NCBI RefSeq assembly: GCF_013393345.1
Contig: NZ_QJRF01000061.1
Span: forward strand, 372,001-436,000
Origin: Pseudomonas taiwanensis
GTDB taxonomy: Bacteria > Pseudomonadota > Gammaproteobacteria > Pseudomonadales > Pseudomonadaceae
Direction: 5' to 3'
Length of the DNA stretch: 64,000 nucleotides
Notes under the pieces: model-generated
Told to the model about the DNA's origin: nothing
The model's database searches: none
Seen by the model: only the letters and a program-made list of their open reading frames with translations
Made by a program: the position numbers and the translations under genes
In this document: in pieces, positions 7,888-15,746 of the stretch
Numbering within the stretch: the stretch's first letter is position 1
Layout of the letters: each line of letters starts with the position of its first letter

Positions 7888-9410
7888 CAGACACTCTCCT
7901 CCACCAGGCGACGACGGACACGCGGAGTTTTGACCGCCTGCGGTTGCGAACGGCGCCAGGCCAGGAAGCCGCAGAGAACGCCGGTCCCGAGCAGGACAAC
8001 GTCAATGCCCGCCATATCCCAATCCCCCCGCGCCAGGGTCACCAGCAGGCTGCCCTGGGGCGTCATCAGCGCATTGAGCAGCGGCAAGCCGAGGGCCAGT
8101 ACCGCCACGGCAACCAGTACATCACGGGCGACCTTGCCGCTGTTGCGGCGCAGCACGGCCCAGGCTGCCACCAGCAGCCAGACACCGACGAAGACCCAGG
8201 TTTCCGCGCTGGCGCGCTCGGCCATGCCGGCCGGCAGCAGGCGATTGCCGTAGAGCAGGCCCAGGCTGGCGATCGGCAGGCCGCCGACCACCGCGCCATT
8301 CAGCGCGCGCACCAGTCCGATGCCGTAGCCGCCACGCACCTCGCGCTTGCGTAGCCAGACCTGCAGGCCGGCCACCAGCATCGCGCAGCCCATCAGGCCG
8401 AGCAGCAGGTACAGGGCACGGACGATTTGCCCGCCGAACTGCGCCATGTGCAGGTTGGTCAGCCAGGCATAGCTCTGGTAACCGGGGCTGTAGGGTTTCT
8501 GTTCATGGAGCAGTTCGCCGCTGGCCGCGTCGTAGGACAGGGTCCACTGGAAGTCGACGATGCCCGAACGGTCGTAGCGGCGGATATCCACCACTGCGGC
8601 GGCGTCGGCCGGATGATGCACGCTGATCCAGCCGGTCTCGTTGCCGCCCCAGCGGCGGTGAGCGTCGGCCACCAGGCTGTCGAGGGACATCGGCGGCGGC
8701 GCCGGCTGCTTCACGTCTTCGCGCGAATAGGCGCCCATCACGTCGTGGAAGAACGCCTCGGCATTGCCGTCGTAGGCGCGCTGGATACCGGCGGGCATGT
8801 AGAACACCACGGAGATGGCCAGGCCCGTATAGGCGATGAGCAGGTGGAACGGCAACCCCAGCACGCCGAACAGGTTGTGCGCATCCAGCCAGGCGCGCTG
8901 GCCATTGGCGTCCGGGCGCAGGGTGAAGAAGTCCTTGAAGATGCGGCGGTGGATGATGATGCCGCTGATCAGCGCCACCAGCATGAACATGGCGGCGATG
9001 GCCACGATGTACATGCCGACCCTGCCGGCATTGAGGTCGTAGTGCAGGGTGAAGAAGAACAGCCCGCCGACGGTTTCCGGCATCGCCTCGCCGGTGGCGG
9101 GGTCAAGGGCGAAACGTACGAACTCGCTTTCATCGGCGGGCTCGTAGCCGGCCCAGTAGAAGGGCTCGCGCTCGCTCGGCGGGCGAATCCAGATGGCATG
9201 GGCATCCGGTGCCTTGGCGAGCATCGCGTCACGCACCTGGTCGACGGTCATGCTGTGGCTGGATGGCTCGTGCAGTGCCGGGCGCATCCAGCGCTCCAGT
9301 TCCTTGTCGAAGCAAGCGATGCTGCCGGCGAAGAAGATGACGAACAGCAGCCACGACGGCAACAGCCCGCCCCAGGTGTGCAATCCCGCCATGGATTGGC
9401 GCAGGCTCAT
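7887..9410 (-). CDS. PepSY-associated transmembrane protein, probable ferric-siderophore reductase
   Basis: 507-aa inner-membrane protein. It has an N-terminal TM helix (GLLPSWLLFVIFFAGSIACF), PepSY-type periplasmic segments, further TM helices with paired histidines (HNLFGVLGLPFHLLIAYTGL) and three or four C-terminal helices. The family is related to FpvG/FsrB-like proteins that reduce siderophore-bound iron in the periplasm or inner membrane; the histidines are candidate haem ligands. It sits between DUF3649 (4-bp overlap, ATGA) and DUF3325. The operon lies divergent to the DUF3509 gene behind a Fur-like site and near an aerobactin-type receptor, which supports an iron role. Reductase activity is inferred. 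Confidence 0.85.
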   Translation of the reverse strand: MSLRQSMAGLHTWGGLLPSWLLFVIFFAGSIACFDKELERWMRPALHEPSSHSMTVDQVRDAMLAKAPDAHAIWIRPPSEREPFYWAGYEPADESEFVRFALDPATGEAMPETVGGLFFFTLHYDLNAGRVGMYIVAIAAMFMLVALISGIIIHRRIFKDFFTLRPDANGQRAWLDAHNLFGVLGLPFHLLIAYTGLAISVVFYMPAGIQRAYDGNAEAFFHDVMGAYSREDVKQPAPPPMSLDSLVADAHRRWGGNETGWISVHHPADAAAVVDIRRYDRSGIVDFQWTLSYDAASGELLHEQKPYSPGYQSYAWLTNLHMAQFGGQIVRALYLLLGLMGCAMLVAGLQVWLRKREVRGGYGIGLVRALNGAVVGGLPIASLGLLYGNRLLPAGMAERASAETWVFVGVWLLVAAWAVLRRNSGKVARDVLVAVAVLALGLPLLNALMTPQGSLLVTLARGDWDMAGIDVVLLGTGVLCGFLAWRRSQPQAVKTPRVRRRLVEESV

Positions 9411-9703
9411 GGACGTACTCCGAAGTCGCTGGGCAGGTAGGCGGCCAGCGCCATCAGGGCGGTCGCCCCGACCAGCACGAGCCAGGCGCGGACGGCCGAA
9501 CGCGCTGCAAAGGCATAGATGATGGCGAGGGTGTAGACGGCGAAGCAGGACAGGCTGGCGAATACCACCCGGTCGCTGCGCACCAACGGCAGATAGACGG
9601 ACAGGAACGCCGTGGCCGCATAGGCCGCCGCGTAGCCACCGAGAATCGCCGCCAGCACCCGCGCGGTCACATCCCAGCGCGAAGAGGTCTTGGCTTTGCT
9701 CAC
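9407..9703 (-). CDS. DUF3649 membrane protein
   Basis: About 98 aa with three predicted TM segments (LAAILGGYAAAYAATAF; FASLSCFAVYTLAIIYAF; LVLVGATALMALAAYL). The GTG at 9703 preceded by AAGGA is preferred to the longer frame reaching 9754, which overlaps the promoter region. The stop overlaps the PepSY gene start (ATGA). DUF3649 proteins are first genes of iron-regulated PepSY operons; function unknown. Confidence 0.8.
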   Translation of the reverse strand: MSKAKTSSRWDVTARVLAAILGGYAAAYAATAFLSVYLPLVRSDRVVFASLSCFAVYTLAIIYAFAARSAVRAWLVLVGATALMALAAYLPSDFGVRP

Positions 9704-9760
9704 GTTTGATCCTTGGTCAAGGACGCTCCCGGCGGAAACGTTCCGACAGGGCAAGAGGAA

Positions 9761-9792
9761 TTCTCAGAAATAAACTGAGAATTATTTACATG
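9761..9792. promoter_or_regulatory. Fur-box-like site with dyad upstream of the DUF3649-PepSY-DUF3325 operon
   Basis: ACTGAGAATTATTTACATG (9774-9792) matches the Fur consensus at about 13 of 19 positions. It overlaps a perfect dyad TTCTCAG (9761-9767) / CTGAGAA (9775-9781). It lies about 60-90 bp upstream of the DUF3649 start and 160 bp before the divergent DUF3509 gene, so iron-dependent repression of the minus-strand operon is likely. Confidence 0.65.
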
Positions 9793-9950
9793 CGCCTCCG
9801 GATTGCAACAGAGAAATTCTATCGGCCCACACAGAACGATCCGGATCAGTCTATACGCGACAGCTGGTCGCTCCGTCGGTCATGGCGGTTCGAACTTTGC
9901 AGTTCTCCTGGCGTCCATCGACTCATGCTCCATCAACCAGGTGATAGGCC

Positions 9951-10262
9951 ATGTACAACCCCTTCCAGATCCTCACCGACGAATTCCAGGCCGAATACCG
10001 CGTCAACCTCAGCCTCGTCAGCCCGGACGGCGCCATCATGCTGACCCTCACCAATGAGCGCGGCGTGGCAGCGCGGCGTCTGATCAGCGCAGCGCAACGC
10101 AACGATGCGGTACGCCTCAATCGCGTGATTGAAAGCATTCGCCTGGGGATCGCCATCGAGAGCGGCAACAAGGTGGGAGAACTGCTGACCAGCATGACCG
10201 GCGGCAGTGTCGCGCCGGTTCGCTCGGGACAGGTCAACGCCGCACAAATAGCGCGCATCTGA
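9951..10262 (+). CDS. DUF3509 domain protein
   Basis: 103-aa soluble protein (MYNPFQILTDEFQAEYRVNL) of the Pseudomonas-restricted DUF3509 family; function unknown. It reads as an alpha/beta domain (residues 1-60) followed by a helix and a polar C-terminus. It is divergent from the DUF3649 operon and shares the intergenic region with the Fur-like site, so iron control is possible but the site is rather far upstream. Confidence 0.85.
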   Translation: MYNPFQILTDEFQAEYRVNLSLVSPDGAIMLTLTNERGVAARRLISAAQRNDAVRLNRVIESIRLGIAIESGNKVGELLTSMTGGSVAPVRSGQVNAAQIARI

Positions 10263-10284
10263 TGCACGCTATTCGTGCACGCGG

Positions 10285-10776
10285 TCAGGCTTCCTCTTCT
10301 GCCTCGACCTGACGGCGCAGGTGCCGGCGGCGCGGAGGGGCGTCGGACTGTTCGGACGGGAAGCGCGACGAAGCGAAGCGCACCACCAGGATTGCCAGCG
10401 CCAGCAACAGAATCGCCCCGGAGACGAAAACCGCGCCCAGATCGGGCCGGTGATGATGCGAAACGTCGGAAATCAGCAGGCGCGTCAGGGCGGTGATCGC
10501 CACATAGATCAGGAAGCGCACCGGCATGTGATTGGTCTTGAAGTAGATGCCGACCATGGCGCCCAGCTCGAGGTAGATGAACAGCAGCAGGATGTCATCG
10601 ACCGTGATGTGCCCCTTCTCCACCATCCCCAGGAACGCCACCACAGCGGCCCAGGCAGTGATACCGCCGATGGCGAACAGCGCCAGGTAATGGAAGCTCT
10701 CCACCAGGAGATTTCCCAGCGACTCGGCCAGGCCATGCACGTTTTCGCGCAGTTGTTCAGCCCAGTTGATTTTCAC
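10285..10776 (-). CDS. PsiE-family phosphate-starvation-inducible membrane protein
   Basis: 163 aa with four hydrophobic segments and the PsiE-type sequences IYLELGAMVGIYFKTNHMP and RFLIYVAITALTRLL, followed by a charged cytoplasmic tail rich in Arg and Glu. PsiE is induced by phosphate starvation in enteric bacteria; its function is unknown. The gene stands alone, convergent with DUF3509 (22 bp between the stops). No Pho box was recognised upstream. Confidence 0.85.
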   Translation of the reverse strand: MKINWAEQLRENVHGLAESLGNLLVESFHYLALFAIGGITAWAAVVAFLGMVEKGHITVDDILLLFIYLELGAMVGIYFKTNHMPVRFLIYVAITALTRLLISDVSHHHRPDLGAVFVSGAILLLALAILVVRFASSRFPSEQSDAPPRRRHLRRQVEAEEEA

Positions 10777-11102
10777 GATACAGCTCCTTGCGACAACGGC
10801 CCTGATGGTGCCGGGGAAAAGTGACAGTTGGGGTGATGCAGGATGGGGGCCGCCCTACCCTGCGCGCCACGAGGCAGGTTGTCGCAGCCCTGACCGTCGT
10901 TCCCGGCGACCACAGCCCTGTTCTTAGCGAAGGCGAAGGCAGGGGCTATGCTTGAGTTCCAGAGGAATTCGGGCCGATTCGCGGCGACCGTTGAGCGAGG
11001 CCGGCAGTTGGAAATTTCCTACGGGCTATTTCCATTTGCCATCATTCCGAATACTGTACGCACATCCAGTATTTTCCAACCGATGAAGGTGAGGGGTGAT
11101 GA
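10777..11102. other. Gene-free region upstream of yebG
   Basis: 326 bp between the psiE-type gene and yebG. Apart from the LexA box at 11054-11069 and the yebG ribosome binding site, no structure, repeat or convincing ORF was seen. Confidence 0.6.
11054..11069. promoter_or_regulatory. LexA (SOS) box of yebG
   Basis: CTGTACGCACATCCAG fits the CTGT-N8-(A/C)CAG LexA operator in 7 of 8 conserved bases. It lies 34 bp before the yebG start, within reach of its promoter. yebG is a classical SOS gene, which makes the call credible. Confidence 0.75.
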
Positions 11103-11360
11103 ATGGCCGTCGAAGTGGTGTACCGCAGCAGTCGCGATCCGGAGCGCCTGTTCATGGATAAGGCCGAAGCCGACCGTTACGACAAGATGCTCGAACTGGC
11201 CGAATCCCTGGCCGAAGTCCTGCAGAAAGCGGTGCCGTCCCTGAGCGAGCAGCAGGTGGAAGACATCGGCATCTTCATGGCCAAGCATCGCGACACCTTC
11301 GCCCGAGCCTTCAAGAACCAGCCCGACGCGCTGGCCGAGCTGGAACTGGCCGGCGAGTAA
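11103..11360 (+). CDS. yebG: YebG family DNA damage-inducible protein
   Basis: 85-aa small acidic protein matching YebG: MAVEVVYRSSRDPERLFMDK, then ADRYDKMLELAESLAEVL and a C-terminal helix ending in AELELAGE. Family members are induced in the SOS response; the molecular role is unknown. A GAGGGG Shine-Dalgarno precedes the start and a LexA box lies 34 bp upstream. No co-transcribed partner is obvious; the next gene has its own leader hairpin. Confidence 0.9.
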   Translation: MAVEVVYRSSRDPERLFMDKAEADRYDKMLELAESLAEVLQKAVPSLSEQQVEDIGIFMAKHRDTFARAFKNQPDALAELELAGE

Positions 11361-11421
11361 CTCGCCCCCGTTCCACCTTGCGCGGTTTCTTCAATCGGTG
11401 CGGAGCCTTGTCCCTCACGCT

Positions 11422-11446
11422 GGAGGTCCCTTTCAAGGAGACCTCC
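11422..11446 (+). promoter_or_regulatory. Hairpin sequestering the ribosome binding site
   Basis: GGAGGTC (11422-11428) pairs perfectly with GACCTCC (11440-11446), and CCT/AGG can extend the stem inside. The only Shine-Dalgarno of the next gene (AAGGAG, 11435-11440) lies within this hairpin and the ATG follows 1 nt later. Such a structure would limit translation unless opened, as in an RNA thermometer or a regulated leader. Confidence 0.55.
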
Positions 11447-11447
11447 C

Positions 11448-12329
11448 ATGCGCCCACTCTTCGCCTGGCTCTTCGCCCCGCTGTTCCTCTTCGGCTTCCT
11501 CGCCCTTGCACTGTGGACCACGGCCCAGCATCCGCCTTACTGGCTCGTGGCGTTGCTGGTATTGGCCATTGCCCTGAGTTTCCTCGCCGAAGTCTGGCTG
11601 CCCTATGAGCCACAGTGGAACCGGCCACGGGGCGACCGCTTGCGGGACGGCCTGCACGCGCTGTTCAACGAAACCCTCAACCTGGTCGGCATCGCGGCCA
11701 TCCCATTGGCTGCCGCCTGGATACCGAACGCCGGAGTGTGGCCCCACCACTGGCCGCTGCCTTTGCAGTTGCTGCTGGCCATTCTGATCGCCGACTTCGG
11801 CGTCACCCTCATGCATTACCTCAGCCACAGGATCGAGCCACTCTGGCGCCTGCATGCCGTGCACCACAGCGTGCAGCGCATGTACGGTTTCAATGGCCTG
11901 ATGAAGCACCCGCTGCACCAGACCGTCGAAGCCCTGGCCGGAACCGCGCCTCTGCTTCTGATGGGAATGCCGCTGCCGGTCGCGGCATTGCTCGCCTTCG
12001 CCATCGCCCTGCAACTTCTGCTGCAGCACAGCAACGTCGACATGCGCATGGGCCCGCTGCGCCACCTGTTCGCCTGGGCGCCGGTGCACCGCTTTCACCA
12101 CATGAAGTACGGCCGCGCCGGAGATGTGAACTTCGCCCTGTTCTTCTGCTTCTGGGACCGCCTGCTGGGCACCGCCTTTCACAGCGATTACCGCATGGGC
12201 GCCGATGACCTGGGTATCGGAAGCCGCCCGAATTATCCCCGCGATTACCTGGCCCAGATAGTCGAGCCCTTCCGCCACCAGCCCCACGGAACCAGCCCGA
12301 AAGCACCCGCCGGATTGCGCCGTGCCTAG
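11448..12329 (+). CDS. Sterol desaturase / fatty acid hydroxylase family membrane protein
   Basis: 293-aa membrane protein with an N-terminal hydrophobic half and the three histidine clusters of di-iron membrane hydroxylases: HYLSH (about 123-127), HAVHH (136-140) and HRFHH (214-218), with a further HQTVE/HSN pair between. It should hydroxylate or desaturate a membrane lipid or sterol-like substrate at a non-haem di-iron centre; the substrate is unknown. Four or five TM segments are predicted. Its stop overlaps the convergent AraC gene by 4 bp. The SD lies in a hairpin (11422-11446), suggesting post-transcriptional control. Confidence 0.88.
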   Translation: MRPLFAWLFAPLFLFGFLALALWTTAQHPPYWLVALLVLAIALSFLAEVWLPYEPQWNRPRGDRLRDGLHALFNETLNLVGIAAIPLAAAWIPNAGVWPHHWPLPLQLLLAILIADFGVTLMHYLSHRIEPLWRLHAVHHSVQRMYGFNGLMKHPLHQTVEALAGTAPLLLMGMPLPVAALLAFAIALQLLLQHSNVDMRMGPLRHLFAWAPVHRFHHMKYGRAGDVNFALFFCFWDRLLGTAFHSDYRMGADDLGIGSRPNYPRDYLAQIVEPFRHQPHGTSPKAPAGLRRA

Positions 12330-13003
12330 TCGATGAGTTGCAGCTTCAACCGTGCCAGATTGCGGTCAGCGCGGATGCCGAAGGTGGCGCGCATGGTGCG
12401 GGAAAAGTGTGCGGCATCGGCGAAACCGGCATCGTGAGCGGCCTGGGTCAGCGACAGGCCTTCGAGCGCCAGCCGCAGCGCCAGACGCAAACGGCGCCAG
12501 AGCACCAGGCGCCGTACGGAGAGCCCGACCTGGTCGCCGAACAACCGCTCCAGCTGGCTAAGGGACAGGCAAGCCCGTCGCGCCAGGGTCGTCGCGCTGA
12601 CCTTGTCCGTCAGCAATCCATCGACCGCCGCGAGCGCCTCGGCAATGCGTGAATCCAGCCGTTGCCGCGGCGCCGCCAGCAGCAGGTCGGCCAAGCGCCC
12701 GAGGTCTGCCGGAGCCTCTTCGAGCACTTCACGCAAGGTCGCCGGGCTGAATGCCAAGGGTTCGGCAAAGACGGCGAGCAGGTTCTGGCTGGTGCTGTCG
12801 ATGGCATGCGGATGCATCGACTCGACCAGCAGGAACCGACCGCGCTGAAGCTCACCATCGACCGTCAGGCGCAACGGCCCAGCCTTGGCCAGCAGCGCCT
12901 GATGAGCGTAGTGGGCGTGGGTACCCGCACTGCCACTGACCCCATCGAGCAGGCAGAAATCACGGGCCAGCCAGAGCGCGCCCTGCCAAGGGGATTCGGT
13001 CAT
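12326..13003 (-). CDS. AraC-family transcriptional regulator
   Basis: About 225 aa. A divergent N-terminal sensor part (with HAHYAHQALLAK and HPHAID, a cupin-like arrangement) is followed by a C-terminal double helix-turn-helix (LARRACLSLSQLERLFGDQVG and LTQAAHDAGFADAAHFSRTM). The start at 13003 has a perfect AGGAGG; the longer frame to 13135 runs into the repeat region. It is convergent with the fatty-acid hydroxylase-like gene, which may or may not be its target. Confidence 0.88.
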   Translation of the reverse strand: MTESPWQGALWLARDFCLLDGVSGSAGTHAHYAHQALLAKAGPLRLTVDGELQRGRFLLVESMHPHAIDSTSQNLLAVFAEPLAFSPATLREVLEEAPADLGRLADLLLAAPRQRLDSRIAEALAAVDGLLTDKVSATTLARRACLSLSQLERLFGDQVGLSVRRLVLWRRLRLALRLALEGLSLTQAAHDAGFADAAHFSRTMRATFGIRADRNLARLKLQLID

Positions 13004-13627
13004 CGGGGGCCTCCTGCCGGTTCCGGGGCAGACAGAAATAACGACCTTCTCCCGGCTCGGCAAGTGGGCGTGAAGGCGATGCGCAGGGGCGAGTTCGTTC
13101 GTGGATTGGGTTCGCACCGAGCCGGCCTGGCACACCCCTCACCCCCGGCCCCTCTCCCTGAAGTGGAGAGGGGTGACTTCTGGCTCACCTTTGGCGCAAT
13201 CCTGTGGGACCTCTCTTGTGGGGGCGATTTCAATCGCTGAGCAGGGCGAAGCCCTGAACTTATTCGAACGATGGATGGGCGCCGAGCCGGCCTGACACTA
13301 CCCTCACCCCCCGGCCCCCGCCCTGCGCCCCGGCCAGATCGCTTCGCGCTCAGGCGTTCATCGGCACTGGAAGCGGTGCTTCCAAAAGCATGCCTCTTCA
13401 CCCCAGAGGGCGAGGGGTGACTTCTGGCTCACCTTTGGTGCAGTCCTGTGGGCAACTTTCCTGTGGGAGCGAATTTATTCGCGAAATGGGTTGGCACCGA
13501 GTGGCGCCTGAAACAGCCCTCACCCCAACCCTCTCCCAGAGGGAGAGGGGGCAGGCCATGCCGGAGATTTGCCATGTGCTTTCCCTGTGGCGGCGATTTC
13601 AATCGCTGAGCAGAGCGCAGCCCTGCC
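13004..13627. repeat. Repeat-filled intergenic region
   Basis: 624 bp without a gene. It contains CCTCACCCCCGGCCCCTCTCCC-type palindromes (about 13138-13172 and 13519-13550), a TGTGGGGGCGATTTCAATCG unit (about 13218-13258), TGTGGGAGCGAATTTATTCG (about 13460-13482), TGTGGCGGCGATTTCAATCG (about 13584-13625) and one 123-bp element shared with 59431-59552. No promoter or ORF was convincing. Confidence 0.75.
13300..13422. repeat. Long dispersed repeat, copy 1
   Basis: About 123 bp, roughly 90% identical by eye to 59431-59552. Both copies start ACCCTCACCCCC, pass through ATCGCTTCGCGCTCAG and GGAAGCGGTGCTTCCAAAA, and end CCCCAGAGGGCGAGGGGTGA. The ends are imperfect inverted repeats of each other. 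Confidence 0.75.
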
Positions 13628-14734
13628 CTACGGTTGCTCCAACGCCTGCACCAGCGCCTTGAGGAATCGCGCCGCCTCGCCGCCCGTGACAGCACGGTGA
13701 TCGAAGGTCAGCGACAGCGGCAGCACCGGATGGATTTCCACCTTGCCTTGCCAGGCCACCACCTCATCACGGATGCCGCCTGCCCCGATGATCGCCACCT
13801 GGGGCGGGACGACCACGGGGTTGGCGTAGCGACCGAACAGCGTGCCGAAGTTGGACAGGGTAATGGTGGCGCCCATCATTTCCTGGGGTGGGATGGAACG
13901 TGCCTTCACGTCCGCCCGCAGGCGCGACATGCCTTCTTTCAGGTCTTCCGAACTGCGTCCACCCACATTGCGCAGCACCGGGACGAAGAGCCCGTCCGGC
14001 GTATCCACGGCGATACCGAGATCGAGTTTGTCGTGCTGGCGAATGGACAGGGCGCGGCCGTCGAACCAGCTGTTGAGGATCGGTTCCACCTCGCAGGCCG
14101 CAGCGATGGCCTTACCGAGGCGGATCAGCGGGTCGCGGGCTTCCGGCCAGCGGTGCAGGTCGGCGTCGCCGAAGATGGTCACCGGCACCACTTCGGCGTG
14201 GGAGCGCGCCATGTTGATCGCCATGCTGCGGCGCACGCCGCGTAGCCGTTCGCCACCGAAGCTGTCGCGGGCGCTTTGCGCGGCCTGTTCCACATCGGCG
14301 CGGGTCACCAGACCATCCGGGCCGCTGCCGGCCAAGGCCGCCAGTTCCACGCCCATCTGCCGGGCGAGTTGGCGAACGGCCGGGGTGGCGCGGGGCGCCA
14401 GGTGTTCTCGGGTAGAGGGTGCGGCGCCGACGAAGAAGCTGTCCGCCTGGGCATTGCCTCCGCCTTCCAGGCGACCGACCACGGTGCCGGCGTCGGCGTC
14501 CTCGCCCTCATAACCCAGCAAGGGTTCGCCGACATGGAGGATGTCGCCCTCCTTGCCGAAGGTCTTGGCCACCACGCCATCGTGAGGCGCCGGGATATCC
14601 ACCAGGGCCTTGGCGGTTTCCACCGAGACGAGCAACTGGTCGGCCTTGACGTTATCCCCCACCTTCACGTGCCACTGGACGATTTCCGCTTCCTGCAGGC
14701 CTTCACCCAGGTCGGGCAGTTTGAAGTATTTCAT
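13628..14734 (-). CDS. 2-oxoacid dehydrogenase complex E2 (dihydrolipoamide acyltransferase)
   Basis: 368 aa: one lipoyl domain (residues 1-75, lipoylated Lys about 42 in VETAKALVD), a flexible linker, a peripheral subunit-binding domain (about 115-150) and a catalytic acyltransferase domain to the C-terminus. The last gene of the ldh-E1alpha-E1beta-E2 cluster, it would pass the acyl group from E1 to CoA. In the active-site motif DHRxxDG the sequence reads DHRAVTG: the His is kept but the usual Asp is Thr. A dihydrolipoamide dehydrogenase gene is absent from the cluster, so E3 must come from elsewhere. Shorter than PDH E2s with several lipoyl domains. Confidence 0.9.
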   Translation of the reverse strand: MKYFKLPDLGEGLQEAEIVQWHVKVGDNVKADQLLVSVETAKALVDIPAPHDGVVAKTFGKEGDILHVGEPLLGYEGEDADAGTVVGRLEGGGNAQADSFFVGAAPSTREHLAPRATPAVRQLARQMGVELAALAGSGPDGLVTRADVEQAAQSARDSFGGERLRGVRRSMAINMARSHAEVVPVTIFGDADLHRWPEARDPLIRLGKAIAAACEVEPILNSWFDGRALSIRQHDKLDLGIAVDTPDGLFVPVLRNVGGRSSEDLKEGMSRLRADVKARSIPPQEMMGATITLSNFGTLFGRYANPVVVPPQVAIIGAGGIRDEVVAWQGKVEIHPVLPLSLTFDHRAVTGGEAARFLKALVQALEQP

Positions 14735-14744
14735 CGTGCACTCC

Positions 14745-15746
14745 TCAGGCGTAGTTCAGCACCAGGTCGCAGGCCGCGAGAATGTCTTCCGGGCTGGGGA
14801 TGTAGAGCTGTTCCAGGCGATACAGCGGCGGGGGAATGTCCGGCGCCGTGACCCGCTGGATTGGCGCCTGCAGGTCGAGCAAAACGCGTTCGTAGAGGCT
14901 GGCGGCGATCTCCGCGCCCACCCCGCAACTGCGCGGCGCTTCATGGACGATCACGCAGCGGCCGGTCTTGCGCACCGAGGCTTCCAGGGTGTCGAGGTCC
15001 AGCGGCTTGATGCTCGCCACGTCTATCACCTCGGCGGACACACCCTGTCCTTCCAGCCTGGCGGCGGCCTGCAGGGTTTCGTGGATGCTGGCCCCCCAAC
15101 TGACGAGGGTGATGTCCGAGCCTTCGCGCAGGGTGAAGCAGCTATCCAGCGGCAAGCGCTTGCCGTCGTCGATAATCGGCTGCGGATTCATCCGGTAGAG
15201 CCGGGTGGGTTCGAGGAAGATCACCGGGTCGGGATCATCGATGGCAGCCAGCAGGAGGCCATAGGCCCGCGCCGGGGAGGACGGAATCACCACGCGCAGG
15301 CCGGGAACGTGGGCGAACAAGGCTTCCGTGCTTTCGCTGTGATGCTCCGGTGCGCGGATGCCGGCGCCCATGGGACTGCGCAGCACCAGCGGGCAGGTCA
15401 GCCGGCCACGGGTGCGGCAGCGGATGCGGCTGGCGTGGGAAACCAGGTGCTCCATGGCGGCATAGATGAAGCCGAGGAACTGGATTTCCACCACTGGTTT
15501 CAGGCCCTGGGCGGCCATGCCCACGGCCAGTCCGCCGATCATGGTTTCCGCCAGCGGCGTGTCGATCACCCGCTTGAAGCCGAAGCGATCGCGCAGACCG
15601 AGCGTGGCGCGGAACACGCCACCGTTGATGCCCACGTCTTCACCCAGGACTACAACATTCTCGTCCTCCTGCATCGCACGGTGCAGGGCCATGTTCACGG
15701 CTTCCAGCAAGGCGCGTTTTTCAGTAGTTGCATTGAGGTTACTCAT
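14745..15746 (-). CDS. 2-oxoacid dehydrogenase E1 component, beta subunit
   Basis: 333 aa with typical E1-beta features: LGEDVG near residue 34, the GLAVGMAAQGLKPVVEIQF stretch, HHSESTEALFAHVPGLRVV and a C-terminal transketolase domain. With the alpha subunit it forms the thiamine-diphosphate heterotetramer that decarboxylates the 2-oxoacid. The ATG at 15746 overlaps the alpha gene by 8 bp; the longer frame to 15887 is an overlap artefact. E2 follows 10 bp downstream. Pyruvate or branched-chain oxoacid specificity cannot be told from sequence alone; the adjacent leucine dehydrogenase favours branched-chain substrates. Confidence 0.9.
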   Translation of the reverse strand: MSNLNATTEKRALLEAVNMALHRAMQEDENVVVLGEDVGINGGVFRATLGLRDRFGFKRVIDTPLAETMIGGLAVGMAAQGLKPVVEIQFLGFIYAAMEHLVSHASRIRCRTRGRLTCPLVLRSPMGAGIRAPEHHSESTEALFAHVPGLRVVIPSSPARAYGLLLAAIDDPDPVIFLEPTRLYRMNPQPIIDDGKRLPLDSCFTLREGSDITLVSWGASIHETLQAAARLEGQGVSAEVIDVASIKPLDLDTLEASVRKTGRCVIVHEAPRSCGVGAEIAASLYERVLLDLQAPIQRVTAPDIPPPLYRLEQLYIPSPEDILAACDLVLNYA

